Origin: Glandiceps talaboti
Taxonomy: Eukaryota > Hemichordata > Enteropneusta > Spengelidae
NCBI RefSeq assembly: GCF_964340395.1
Contig: NC_135571.1
Location: 13,878,546-13,942,545 of the forward strand
Direction: 5' to 3'
DNA: 64,000 bases
Program-made: the position numbers and the translations under genes
Notes under the pieces: generated by a model
The model's database searches: none
Told to the model about the DNA's origin: nothing
The model's input: only the letters and a program-made list of their open reading frames with translations
Part shown: positions 32,677 through 47,400 of the stretch, piece after piece
Layout of the letters: each line of letters begins with the position of its first letter
Numbering within the stretch: the first letter of the stretch is position 1

Positions 32677-35600
32677 GGATGGATCCCCAAGGCCACCCAA
32701 GATGGCACGAAAATAGAGGGCAGATGAACATCAGACAGCAAATCAGAAGTGAAAGAAGTAAGTGTACATTTGCAATTGTAAAATTACTGAAAATGGCCAT
32801 TAGGTTTTTTGGCCAAAGTTGTTTTCTTTTAGCAATGGAAAGTACAAGTTATCTAAAGAGTCTTTCGTCAGAAATAAGCACATGACAAGCAGTGACGAAC
32901 TTATGTCACAAGTAGATTGTAGCTGAATGAAGAAACATTTTGGAGATTAGCATAATTATATTATTGGCAGTAATATTTTCAAAAAGGTCATTGTGAGAAG
33001 CGACAACTTAGAGTAAATATTAGAATCTGAATGACTGTTATTTCATTGCTTCAATAAGATTATACTGTACTGTTTGATTCATTCCTTTCAGGATGGATCC
33101 CCAAGGCCACCCAAGATGGCACGAAAATAGAGGGCAGATGAACATCAGACAGCCAATCAGAAGTGAAAGAAGTAAGTGAACATTTGCAATTGTAAAATTA
33201 CTGAAAATGGCCATTAGGTTTTTTGCCCAAAGTTGTTTTCTTTTAGCAATGGAAAGTACAAGTTATCTAAAGAGTCTTTCGTCTGTACTAAGCACATGAC
33301 AAGCAGTGACAACCTCATGTCACAAGTAGATTGTAGCTGAATGAAGAAACATTTTGGAGATTAGCATAATTATATTATTGACAGTAATAATTTTCAAAAA
33401 GGTCATTGTGAGTAGAGGCATCTTAAGAGTAAATATTAGAATCTGAATGACTGTTATTTCATTGCTTCAATAAGATTATACTGTACTGTTTGATTCATTC
33501 CTTTTAGGATGGATCCCCAAGGCCACCCAAGATGGCACGAAAATAGAGGGCAGATGAACATCAGACAGCCAATCAGAAGTGAAAGAAGTAAGTGAACATT
33601 TGGAATTGTAAAATTACTGAAAATGGCCATTAGGTTTTTTGCCCAAAGTTGTTTTCTTTTAGCAATGGAAAGTACAAGTTATCTAAAGAGTCTTTCGTCT
33701 GTACTAAGCACATGACAAGCAGAGACAACCTCATGTCACAAGTAGATTGTAGCTGAATGAAGAAACATTTTGGAGATTAGCATAATTATATTATTGACAG
33801 TAATAATTTTCAATAAGGTCATTGTGAGTAGAGGCATCTTAAGAGTAAATATTAGAATCTGAATGACTGTTATTTCATTGCTTCAATAAGATTATACTGT
33901 ACTTTTTGATTTATTCCTTTTAGGATGGATCCCCAAGGCCACCCAAGATGGCACGAAAATAGAGGGCAGATGAACATCAGACAGCCAATCAGAAGTGAAA
34001 GAAGTAAGTGAACATTTGGAATTGTAAAATTACTGAAAATGGCTATTGGGTTTTTTGCCCAAAGTTGTTTTCTTTTAGCAATGGAAAGTACAAGTTATCT
34101 AAAGAATCTTTCATTAGTACTAAGCACATGACAAGCAGTGACAAACTTATGTCACAAGTAGATTGTAGCTGAATGAAGAAACATTTTGGAGATTAGCATA
34201 ATTATATTATTGACAGTAATAATTTTCAAAAAGGTCATTGTGAGTAGAGGCATCTTAAGAGTAAATATTAGAATCTGAATGACTGTTATTTCATTGCTTC
34301 AATAAGATTATACTGTACTGTTTGATTCATTCCTTTCAGGATGGATCCCCAAGGCCACCCAAGATGGCACGAAAATAGAGGGCAGATGAACATCAGACAG
34401 CAAATCAGAAGTGAAAGAAGTAAGTGTACATTTGCAATTGTAAAATTACTGAAAATGGACATTGGGTTTTTTGCCCAAAGTTGTTTTCTTTTAGCAATGG
34501 AAAGTACAAGTTATCTAAAGAGTCTTTCGTCAGTACTAAGCACATGACAAGCAGTGACAAACTTATGTCACAAGTAGGTTGTAGCTGAATGAAGAAACAT
34601 TTTGGAGATTAGCATAATTATATTATTGGCAGTAATATTTCCAAAAAGGTCATAGTGAGTAGCGGCAACTTAGAGTAAATATTAGAATCTGAATGACTGT
34701 TATTTCATTGCTTCAATAAGATTATACTGTACTGTTTGAGTCATTCCTTTCAGGATGGATCCCCAAGGCCACCAAAGATGACACGAAAATAGAGGGCAGA
34801 TGAACATCAGACAGCCAATCAGAAGTGAAAGAAGTAAGTGAACATTTGGAATTGTAAAATTACTGAAAATGGCCATTAGGTTTTTTGCCCAAAGTTGTTT
34901 TCTTTTAGCAATGGAAAGTACAAGTTATCTAAAGAGTCTTTCGTCTGTACTAAGCACATGACAAGCAGTGACAACCTCATGTCACAAGTAGACTGTAGCT
35001 GAATGAAGAAACATTTTGGAGATTAGCATAATTATATTATTGGCAGTAATATTTTCAAAAAGGTCATAGTGAGTAGCGGCATCTTAAGAGTAAATATTAG
35101 AATCTGAATGACTGTTATTTCATTGCTTCAATAAGATTATACTGTACTGTTTGATTCATTCCTTTTAGGATGGATCCCCAAGGCCACCCAAGATGGCACG
35201 AAAATAGAGGGCAGATGAACATCAGACAGCCAATCAGAAGTGAAAGAAGTAAGTGAACATTTGGAATTGTAAAATTACTGAAAATGGCCATTAGGTTTTT
35301 TGCCCAAAGTTGTTTTCTTTTAGCAATGGAAAGTACAAGTTATCTAAAGAGTCTTTCGTCTGTACTAAGCACATGACAAGCAGAGACAACCTCATGTCAC
35401 AAGTAGATTGTAGCTGAATGAAGAAACATTTTGGAGATTAGCATAATTATATTATTGACAGTAATAATTTTCAAAAAGGTCATTGTGAGTAGAGGCATCT
35501 TAAGAGTAAATATTAGAATCTGAATGACTGTTATTTCATTGCTTCAATAAGATTATACTGTACTTTTTGATTTATTCCTTTTAGGATGGATCCCCAAGGC

Positions 35601-38272
35601 CACCCAAGATGGCACGAAAATAGAGGGCAGATGAACATCAGACAGCCAATCAGAAGTGAAAGAAGTAAGTGAACATTTGGAATTGTAAAATTACTGAAAA
35701 TGGCTATTAGGTTTTTTGCCCAAAGTTGTTTTCTTTTAGCAATGGAAAGTACAAGTTATCTAAAGAATCTTTCATTAGTACTAAGCACATGACAAGCAGT
35801 GACAAACTTATGTCACAAGTAGATTGTAGCTGAATGAAGAAACATTTTGGAGATTAGCATAATTATATTATTGACAGTAATAATTTTCAAAAAGGTCATT
35901 GTGAGTAGAGGCATCTTAAGAGTAAATATTAGAATCTGAATGACTGTTATTTCATTGCTTCAATAAGATTATACTGTACTGTTTGATTCATTCCTTTCAG
36001 GATGGATCCCCAAGGCCACCCAAGATGGCACGAAAATAGAGGGCAGATGAACATCAGACAGCAAATCAGAAGTGAAAGAAGTAAGTGTACATTTGCAATT
36101 GTAAAATTACTGAAAATGGACATTGGGTTTTTTGCCCAAAGTTGTTTTCTTTTAGCAATGGAAAGTACAAGTTATCTAAAGAGTCTTTCGTCAGTACTAA
36201 GCACATGACAAGCAGTGACAAACTTATGTCACAAGTAGGTTGTAGCTGAATGAAGAAACATTTTGGAGATTAGCATAATTATATTATTGGCAGTAATATT
36301 TCCAAAAAGGTCATAGTGAGTAGCGGCAACTTTGAGTAAATATTAGAATCTGAATGACTGTTATTTCATTGCTTCAATAAGATTATACTGTACTGTTTGA
36401 GTCATTCCTTTTAGGATGGATCCCCAAGGCCACCCAAGATGACACGAAAATAGAGGGCAGATGAACATCAGACAGCCAATCAGAAGTGAAAGAAGTAAGT
36501 GAACATTTGGAATTGTAAAATTACTGAAAATGGCCATTAGGTTTTTTGCCCAAAGTTGTTTTCTTTTAGCAATGGAAAGTACAAGTTATCTAAAGAGTCT
36601 TTCGTCTGTACTAAGCACATGACAAGCAGTGACAACCTCATGTCACAAGTAGACTGTAGCTGAATGAAGAAACATTTTGGAGATTAGCATAATTATATTA
36701 TTGGCAGTAATATTTTCAAAAAGGTCATAGTGAGTAGCGGCAACTTAGAGTAAATATTAGAATCTGAATGACTGTTATTTCATTGCTTCAATACGATTAT
36801 ACTGTACTGTTTGATTCATTCCTTTAAGGATGGATCCCCAAGGCCACCCAAGATGGCACGAAAATAGAGGGCAGATGAACATCAGACAGCCAATCAGAAG
36901 TGAAAGAAGTAAGTGAACATTTGGAATTGTAACATTACTGAAAATGGCCATTAGGTTTTTTGCCCAAAGTTGTTTTCTTTTAGCAATGGAAAGTACAAGT
37001 TATCTAAAGAGTCTTTCGTTAGTACTAAGCACATGACAAGCAGTGACAACCTCATGTCACAAGTAGATTGTAGCTGAATGAAGAAACATTTTGGAGATTA
37101 GCATAATTATATTATTGACAGTAATAATTTTCAAAAAGGTCATTGTGAGTAGAGGCATCTTAAGAGTAAATATTAGAATCTGAATGACTGTTATTTCATT
37201 GCTTCAATAAGATTATACTGTACTGTTTGATTCATTCCTTTTAGGATGGATCCCCAAGGCCACCCAAGATGGCACGAAAATAGAGGGCAGATGAACATCA
37301 GACAGCCAATCAGAAGTGAAAGAAGTAAGTGAACATTTGGAATTGTAAAATTACTGAAAATGGCCATTAGGTTTTTTGCCCAAAGTTGTTTTCTTTTAGC
37401 AATGGAAAGTACAAGTTATCTAAAGAGTCTTTCGTCTGTACTAAGCACATGACAAGCAGAGACAACCTCATGTCACAAGTAGATTGTAGCTGAATGAAGA
37501 AACATTTTGGAGATTAGCATAATTATATTATTGACAGTAATAATTTTCAAAAAGGTCATTGTGAGTAGAGGCATCTTAAGAGTAAATATTAGAATCTGAA
37601 TGACTGTTATTTCATTGCTTCAATAAGATTATACTGTACTTTTTGATTTATTCCTTTTAGGATGGATCCCCAAGGCCACCCAAGATGGCACGAAAATAGA
37701 GGGCAGATGAACATCAGACAGCCAATCAGAAGTGAAAGAAGTAAGTGAACATTTGGAATTGTAAAATTACTGAAAATGGCTATTGGGTTTTTTGCCCAAA
37801 GTTGTTTTCTTTTAGCAATGGAAAGTACAAGTTATCTAAAGAATCTTTCATTAGTACTAAGCACATGACAAGCAGTGACAAACTTATGTCACAAGTAGAT
37901 TGTAGCTGAATGAAGAAACATTTTGGAGATTAGCATAATTATATTATTGACAGTAATAATTTTCAAAAAGGTCATTGTGAGTAGAGGCATCTTAAGAGTA
38001 AATATTAGAATCTGAATGACTGTTATTTCATTGCTTCAATAAGATTATACTGTACTGTTTGATTCATTCCTTTCAGGATGGATCCCCAAGGCCACCCAAG
38101 ATGGCACGAAAATAGAGGGCAGATGAACATCAGACAGCAAATCAGAAGTGAAAGAAGTAAGTGTACATTTGCAATTGTAAAATTACTGAAAATGGACATT
38201 GGGTTTTTTGCCCAAAGTTGTTTTCTTTTAGCAATGGAAAGTACAAGTTATCTAAAGAGTCTTTCGTCAGTA

Positions 38273-41200
38273 CTAAGCACATGACAAGCAGTGACAAACT
38301 TATGTCACAAGTAGGTTGTAGCTGAATGAAGAAACATTTTGGAGATTAGCATAATTATATTATTGGCAGTAATATTTCCAAAAAGGTCATAGTGAGTAGC
38401 GGCAACTTAGAGTAAATATTAGAATCTGAATGACTGTTATTTCATTGCTTCAATAAGATTATACTGTACTGTTTGAGTCATTCCTTTCAGGATGGATCCC
38501 CAAGGCCACCAAAGATGACACGAAAATAGAGGGCAGATGAACATCAGACAGCCAATCAGAAGTGAAAGAAGTAAGTGAACATTTGGAATTGTAAAATTAC
38601 TGAAAATGGCCATTAGGTTTTTTGCCCAAAGTTGTTTTCTTTTAGCAATGGAAAGTACAAGTTATCTAAAGAGTCTTTCGTCTGTACTAAGCACATGACA
38701 AGCAGTGACAACCTCATGTCACAAGTAGACTGTAGCTGAATGAAGAAACATTTTGGAGATTAGCATAATTATATTATTGGCAGTAATATTTTCAAAAAGG
38801 TCATAGTGAGTAGCGGCATCTTAAGAGTAAATATTAGAATCTGAATGACTGTTATTTCATTGCTTCAATAAGATTATACTGTACTGTTTGATTCATTCCT
38901 TTTAGGATGGATCCCCAAGGCCACCCAAGATGGCACGAAAATAGAGGGCAGATGAACATCAGACAGCCAATCAGAAGTGAAAGAAGTAAGTGAACATTTG
39001 GAATTGTAAAATTACTGAAAATGGCCATTAGGTTTTTTGCCCAAAGTTGTTTTCTTTTAGCAATGGAAAGTACAAGTTATCTAAAGAGTCTTTCGTCTGT
39101 ACTAAGCACATGACAAGCAGAGACAACCTCATGTCACAAGTAGATTGTAGCTGAATGAAGAAACATTTTGGAGATTAGCATAATTATATTATTGACAGTA
39201 ATAATTTTCAAAAAGGTCATTGTGAGTAGAGGCATCTTAAGAGTAAATATTAGAATCTGAATGACTGTTATTTCATTGCTTCAATAAGATTATACTGTAC
39301 TTTTTGATTTATTCCTTTTAGGATGGATCCCCAAGGCCACCCAAGATGGCACGAAAATAGAGGGCAGATGAACATCAGACAGCCAATCAGAAGTGAAAGA
39401 AGTAAGTGAACATTTGGAATTGTAAAATTACTGAAAATGGCTATTAGGTTTTTTGCCCAAAGTTGTTTTCTTTTAGCAATGGAAAGTACAAGTTATCTAA
39501 AGAATCTTTCATTAGTACTAAGCACATGACAAGCAGTGACAAACTTATGTCACAAGTAGATTGTAGCTGAATGAAGAAACATTTTGGAGATTAGCATAAT
39601 TATATTATTGACAGTAATAATTTTCAAAAAGGTCATTGTGAGTAGAGGCATCTTAAGAGTAAATATTAGAATCTGAATGACTGTTATTTCATTGCTTCAA
39701 TAAGATTATACTGTACTGTTTGATTCATTCCTTTCAGGATGGATCCCCAAGGCCACCCAAGATGGCACGAAAATAGAGGGCAGATGAACATCAGACAGCA
39801 AATCAGAAGTGAAAGAAGTAAGTGTACATTTGCAATTGTAAAATTACTGAAAATGGACATTGGGTTTTTTGCCCAAAGTTGTTTTCTTTTAGCAATGGAA
39901 AGTACAAGTTATCTAAAGAGTCTTTCGTCAGTACTAAGCACATGACAAGCAGTGACAAACTTATGTCACAAGTAGGTTGTAGCTGAATGAAGAAACATTT
40001 TGGAGATTAGCATAATTATATTATTGGCAGTAATATTTCCAAAAAGGTCATAGTGAGTAGCGGCAACTTAGAGTAAATATTAGAATCTGAATGACTGTTA
40101 TTTCATTGCTTCAATAAGATTATACTGTACTGTTTGAGTCATTCCTTTTAGGATGGATCCCCAAGGCCACCCAAGATGACACGAAAATAGAGGGCAGATG
40201 AACATCAGACAGCCAATCAGAAGTGAAAGAAGTAAGTGAACATTTGGAATTGTAAAATTACTGAAAATGGCCATTAGGTTTTTTGCCCAAAGTTGTTTTC
40301 TTTTAGCAATGGAAAGTACAAGTTATCTAAAGAGTCTTTCGTCTGTACTAAGCACATGACAAGCAGTGACAACCTCATGTCACAAGTAGACTGTAGCTGA
40401 ATGAAGAAACATTTTGGAGATTAGCATAATTATATTATTGGCAGTAATATTTTCAAAAAGGTCATAGTGAGTAGCGGCAACTTAGAGTAAATATTAGAAT
40501 CTGAATGACTGTTATTTCATTGCTTCAATACGATTATACTGTACTGTTTGATTCATTCCTTTAAGGATGGATCCCCAAGGCCACCCAAGATGGCACGAAA
40601 ATAGAGGGCAGATGAACATCAGACAGCCAATCAGAAGTGAAAGAAGTAAGTGAACATTTGGAATTGTAACATTACTGAAAATGGCCATTAGGTTTTTTGC
40701 CCAAAGTTGTTTTCTTTTAGCAATGGAAAGTACAAGTTATCTAAAGAGTCTTTCGTTAGTACTAAGCACATGACAAGCAGTGACAAACTTATGTCACAAG
40801 TAGATTGTAGCTGAATGAAGAAACATTTTGGAGATTAGCATAATTATATTATTGACAGTAATAATTTTCAAAAAGGTCATTATGAGTAGAGGCATCTTAA
40901 GAGTAAATATTAGAATCTGAATGACTGTTATTTCATTGCTTCAATAAGATTATACTGTACTGTTTGATTCATTCCTTTCAGGATGGATCCCCAAGGCCAC
41001 CCAAGATGGCACGAAAATAGAGGGCAGATGAACATCAGACAGCCAATCAGAAGTGAAAGAAGTAAGTGTACATTTGCAATTGTAAAATTACTGAAAATGG
41101 CCATTAGGTTTTTTGCCCAAAGTTGTTTTCTTTTAGCAATGGAAAGTACAAGTTATCTAAAGAGTCTTTCGTCAGTACTAAGCACATGACAAGCAGTGAC

Positions 41201-42836
41201 AAACTTATGTCACAAGTAGATTGTAGCTGAATGAAGAAACATTTTGGAGATTAGCATAATTATATTATTGGCAGTAATATTTTCAAAAAGGTCATAGTGA
41301 GTAGCGGCAACTTAGAGTAAATATTAGAATCTGAATGACTCTTATTTCATTGCTTCAATAAGATTATACTGTACTGTTTGATTCATTCCTTTTTGAGGAT
41401 GGATCCCCAAGGCCACCCAAGATGGCACGAAAATAGAGGGCAGATGAACATCAGACAGCCAATCAGAAGTTAAAGAAGTAAGTAAACATTTGGAATTGTA
41501 AAATTACTGAAAATGGCAATTAGGTTTTTAGCCCAAAGTTGTTTTCTTTTAGCAATGGAAAGTACAAGTTATCTAAAGAGTCTTTCGTTAGTACTAAGCA
41601 CATGACAAGCAGTGTCAAACTTATGTCACAAGTAGATTGTAGCTGAATGAAGAAACATTTTGGAGATTAGCATAATTATATTATTGGCAGTAATATTTTC
41701 AAGAAGGTCATAGTGAGTAGCGGCAACTTAGAGTAAATATTAGAATCTGAATGACTGTTATTTCATTGCTTCAATAAGAATATACTGTACTTTTTTATTC
41801 ATTCCTTTCAGGATGGATCCCCAAGGCCACCCAAGATGGCACGAAAATAGAGGGCAGATGAACATCAGACAGCCAATCAGAAGTGAAAGAAGTAAGTGAA
41901 CATTTGGAATTGTAAAATTACTGAAAATGGCCATTAGGTTTTTAGCCCAAAGTTGTTTTATTTTAGCAATGGAATGTACAAGTTATCTAAAGAGTCTTTC
42001 GTTAGTACCAAGCACATGACAAGCAGTGACAAACTTATGTCACAAGTAGATTATAGCTGAATGAAGAAACATTTTGGAGATTAGCATAATTATATTATTG
42101 GCAGTTATATTTTCAAGAAGGTCATAGTGAGTAGCGGCAACTTAGAGTAAATATTAGAATCTGAATGACTCTTATTTCATTGCTTCAATAAGATTATAAT
42201 GTACTGTTTGATTCATTCCTTTAAGGATGGATCCCCAAGGCCACCCAAGATGGCACGAAAATAGTGGGCAGATGAAGATCAGACAGCCAATCAGAAGTGA
42301 AAGAAGTAAGTGAACATTTGGAATTGTAAAATTACTGAAAATGGCCATTAGGTTTTTTGCCCAAAGTTGTTTTCTTTTAGCAATAGAAAGTACAAGTTAT
42401 CTAAAGAGTCTTTCGTTAGTACCAAGCACATGACAAGCAGTGACAAACTTATGTCACAATTAGATTGTAGCTGAATGAAGAAACATTTTGGAGATTAGCA
42501 TAATTATATTATTGGCAGTAATATTTTCAAAAAGGTCATAGTGAGTAGCGGCAACTTAAGAGTAAATATTAGAATCTGAATGACTGTTATTTCATTGCTT
42601 CAATAAGATTATACTGTACTGTTTAATTCATTCCCTTCAGGATGGAACCCCAAGGCCACCCAAGATGGCACGAAAACAGAGGGCAGATGAACATCAGACA
42701 GGCAATCAGAAGTGAAAGAAGTAAGTGAAGATTTGGAATTGTAAAATTACAGAAAATGACCATTGGGTTTTTTGCCCAAAGTTGTTTTCTTTTAGCAATG
42801 GAAAGTACAAGTTATCTAAAGAGTCTTTCGTCAGTA
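38273..42836 (+). repeat. Higher-order repeat, 11-unit block, copy A (4,564 bp)
   Basis: Holds private markers in fixed order: GTAGGTTG (38311), ACCAAAGATGACACG, TTTTTGAGGATGG (block 1 at 41398), GAATATACTGTAC, TTTTATTTTAGC, ATAGTGGGCAGATGAAG, AAAACAGAGGGC. All recur 4,564 bp downstream. Confidence 0.92.
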
Positions 42837-45800
42837 CTAAGCACATGACAAGCAGTGACAAACTTATGTCACAAGTAGGTTGTAGCTGAATGAAGAAACA
42901 TTTTGGAGATTAGCATAATTATATTATTGGCAGTAATATTTCCAAAAAGGTCATAGTGAGTAGCGGCAACTTAGAGTAAATATTAGAATCTGAATGACTG
43001 TTATTTCATTGCTTCAATAAGATTATACTGTACTGTTTGAGTCATTCCTTTCAGGATGGATCCCCAAGGCCACCAAAGATGACACGAAAATAGAGGGCAG
43101 ATGAACATCAGACAGCCAATCAGAAGTGAAAGAAGTAAGTGAACATTTGGAATTGTAAAATTACTGAAAATGGCCATTAGGTTTTTTGCCCAAAGTTGTT
43201 TTCTTTTAGCAATGGAAAGTACAAGTTATCTAAAGAGTCTTTCGTCTGTACTAAGCACATGACAAGCAGTGACAACCTCATGTCACAAGTAGACTGTAGC
43301 TGAATGAAGAAACATTTTGGAGATTAGCATAATTATATTATTGGCAGTAATATTTTCAAAAAGGTCATAGTGAGTAGCGGCATCTTAAGAGTAAATATTA
43401 GAATCTGAATGACTGTTATTTCATTGCTTCAATAAGATTATACTGTACTGTTTGATTCATTCCTTTTAGGATGGATCCCCAAGGCCACCCAAGATGGCAC
43501 GAAAATAGAGGGCAGATGAACATCAGACAGCCAATCAGAAGTGAAAGAAGTAAGTGAACATTTGGAATTGTAAAATTACTGAAAATGGCCATTAGGTTTT
43601 TTGCCCAAAGTTGTTTTCTTTTAGCAATGGAAAGTACAAGTTATCTAAAGAGTCTTTCGTCTGTACTAAGCACATGACAAGCAGAGACAACCTCATGTCA
43701 CAAGTAGATTGTAGCTGAATGAAGAAACATTTTGGAGATTAGCATAATTATATTATTGACAGTAATAATTTTCAAAAAGGTCATTGTGAGTAGAGGCATC
43801 TTAAGAGTAAATATTAGAATCTGAATGACTGTTATTTCATTGCTTCAATAAGATTATACTGTACTTTTTGATTTATTCCTTTTAGGATGGATCCCCAAGG
43901 CCACCCAAGATGGCACGAAAATAGAGGGCAGATGAACATCAGACAGCCAATCAGAAGTGAAAGAAGTAAGTGAACATTTGGAATTGTAAAATTACTGAAA
44001 ATGGCTATTAGGTTTTTTGCCCAAAGTTGTTTTCTTTTAGCAATGGAAAGTACAAGTTATCTAAAGAATCTTTCATTAGTACTAAGCACATGACAAGCAG
44101 TGACAAACTTATGTCACAAGTAGATTGTAGCTGAATGAAGAAACATTTTGGAGATTAGCATAATTATATTATTGACAGTAATAATTTTCAAAAAGGTCAT
44201 TGTGAGTAGAGGCATCTTAAGAGTAAATATTAGAATCTGAATGACTGTTATTTCATTGCTTCAATAAGATTATACTGTACTGTTTGATTCATTCCTTTCA
44301 GGATGGATCCCCAAGGCCACCCAAGATGGCACGAAAATAGAGGGCAGATGAACATCAGACAGCAAATCAGAAGTGAAAGAAGTAAGTGTACATTTGCAAT
44401 TGTAAAATTACTGAAAATGGACATTGGGTTTTTTGCCCAAAGTTGTTTTCTTTTAGCAATGGAAAGTACAAGTTATCTAAAGAGTCTTTCGTCAGTACTA
44501 AGCACATGACAAGCAGTGACAAACTTATGTCACAAGTAGGTTGTAGCTGAATGAAGAAACATTTTGGAGATTAGCATAATTATATTATTGGCAGTAATAT
44601 TTCCAAAAAGGTCATAGTGAGTAGCGGCAACTTAGAGTAAATATTAGAATCTGAATGACTGTTATTTCATTGCTTCAATAAGATTATACTGTACTGTTTG
44701 AGTCATTCCTTTTAGGATGGATCCCCAAGGCCACCCAAGATGACACGAAAATAGAGGGCAGATGAACATCAGACAGCCAATCAGAAGTGAAAGAAGTAAG
44801 TGAACATTTGGAATTGTAAAATTACTGAAAATGGCCATTAGGTTTTTTGCCCAAAGTTGTTTTCTTTTAGCAATGGAAAGTACAAGTTATCTAAAGAGTC
44901 TTTCGTCTGTACTAAGCACATGACAAGCAGTGACAACCTCATGTCACAAGTAGACTGTAGCTGAATGAAGAAACATTTTGGAGATTAGCATAATTATATT
45001 ATTGGCAGTAATATTTTCAAAAAGGTCATAGTGAGTAGCGGCAACTTAGAGTAAATATTAGAATCTGAATGACTGTTATTTCATTGCTTCAATACGATTA
45101 TACTGTACTGTTTGATTCATTCCTTTAAGGATGGATCCCCAAGGCCACCCAAGATGGCACGAAAATAGAGGGCAGATGAACATCAGACAGCCAATCAGAA
45201 GTGAAAGAAGTAAGTGAACATTTGGAATTGTAACATTACTGAAAATGGCCATTAGGTTTTTTGCCCAAAGTTGTTTTCTTTTAGCAATGGAAAGTACAAG
45301 TTATCTAAAGAGTCTTTCGTTAGTACTAAGCACATGACAAGCAGTGACAAACTTATGTCACAAGTAGATTGTAGCTGAATGAAGAAACATTTTGGAGATT
45401 AGCATAATTATATTATTGACAGTAATAATTTTCAAAAAGGTCATTATGAGTAGAGGCATCTTAAGAGTAAATATTAGAATCTGAATGACTGTTATTTCAT
45501 TGCTTCAATAAGATTATACTGTACTGTTTGATTCATTCCTTTCAGGATGGATCCCCAAGGCCACCCAAGATGGCACGAAAATAGAGGGCAGATGAACATC
45601 AGACAGCCAATCAGAAGTGAAAGAAGTAAGTGTACATTTGCAATTGTAAAATTACTGAAAATGGCCATTAGGTTTTTTGCCCAAAGTTGTTTTCTTTTAG
45701 CAATGGAAAGTACAAGTTATCTAAAGAGTCTTTCGTCAGTACTAAGCACATGACAAGCAGTGACAAACTTATGTCACAAGTAGATTGTAGCTGAATGAAG

Positions 45801-47400
45801 AAACATTTTGGAGATTAGCATAATTATATTATTGGCAGTAATATTTTCAAAAAGGTCATAGTGAGTAGCGGCAACTTAGAGTAAATATTAGAATCTGAAT
45901 GACTCTTATTTCATTGCTTCAATAAGATTATACTGTACTGTTTGATTCATTCCTTTTTGAGGATGGATCCCCAAGGCCACCCAAGATGGCACGAAAATAG
46001 AGGGCAGATGAACATCAGACAGCCAATCAGAAGTTAAAGAAGTAAGTAAACATTTGGAATTGTAAAATTACTGAAAATGGCAATTAGGTTTTTAGCCCAA
46101 AGTTGTTTTCTTTTAGCAATGGAAAGTACAAGTTATCTAAAGAGTCTTTCGTTAGTACTAAGCACATGACAAGCAGTGTCAAACTTATGTCACAAGTAGA
46201 TTGTAGCTGAATGAAGAAACATTTTGGAGATTAGCATAATTATATTATTGGCAGTAATATTTTCAAGAAGGTCATAGTGAGTAGCGGCAACTTAGAGTAA
46301 ATATTAGAATCTGAATGACTGTTATTTCATTGCTTCAATAAGAATATACTGTACTTTTTTATTCATTCCTTTCAGGATGGATCCCCAAGGCCACCCAAGA
46401 TGGCACGAAAATAGAGGGCAGATGAACATCAGACAGCCAATCAGAAGTGAAAGAAGTAAGTGAACATTTGGAATTGTAAAATTACTGAAAATGGCCATTA
46501 GGTTTTTAGCCCAAAGTTGTTTTATTTTAGCAATGGAATGTACAAGTTATCTAAAGAGTCTTTCGTTAGTACCAAGCACATGACAAGCAGTGACAAACTT
46601 ATGTCACAAGTAGATTGTAGCTGAATGAAGAAACATTTTGGAGATTAGCATAATTATATTATTGGCAGTTATATTTTCAAGAAGGTCATAGTGAGTAGCG
46701 GCAACTTAGAGTAAATATTAGAATCTGAATGACTCTTATTTCATTGCTTCAATAAGATTATAATGTACTGTTTGATTCATTCCTTTAAGGATGGATCCCC
46801 AAGGCCACCCAAGATGGCACGAAAATAGTGGGCAGATGAAGATCAGACAGCCAATCAGAAGTGAAAGAAGTAAGTGAACATTTGGAATTGTAAAATTACT
46901 GAAAATGGCCATTAGGTTTTTTGCCCAAAGTTGTTTTCTTTTAGCAATAGAAAGTACAAGTTATCTAAAGAGTCTTTCGTTAGTACCAAGCACATGACAA
47001 GCAGTGACAAACTTATGTCACAATTAGATTGTAGCTGAATGAAGAAACATTTTGGAGATTAGCATAATTATATTATTGGCAGTAATATTTTCAAAAAGGT
47101 CATAGTGAGTAGCGGCAACTTAAGAGTAAATATTAGAATCTGAATGACTGTTATTTCATTGCTTCAATAAGATTATACTGTACTGTTTAATTCATTCCCT
47201 TCAGGATGGAACCCCAAGGCCACCCAAGATGGCACGAAAACAGAGGGCAGATGAACATCAGACAGGCAATCAGAAGTGAAAGAAGTAAGTGAAGATTTGG
47301 AATTGTAAAATTACAGAAAATGACCATTGGGTTTTTTGCCCAAAGTTGTTTTCTTTTAGCAATGGAAAGTACAAGTTATCTAAAGAGTCTTTCGTCAGTA
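42837..47400 (+). repeat. Higher-order repeat, 11-unit block, copy B (4,564 bp)
   Basis: Direct tandem copy of the preceding block (GTAGGTTG at 42875; block 1 after TTTTTGAG at 45962). The few differences include GATTATAGC (about 42050) versus GATTGTAGC (about 46613). Identity ends at 47401, where CTAAGCACATG is replaced by CAAAGAACATG. The breakpoint must lie within about 70 bp of homology inside block 1/2 of the units at 38.2, 42.8 and 47.4 kb. Confidence 0.92.
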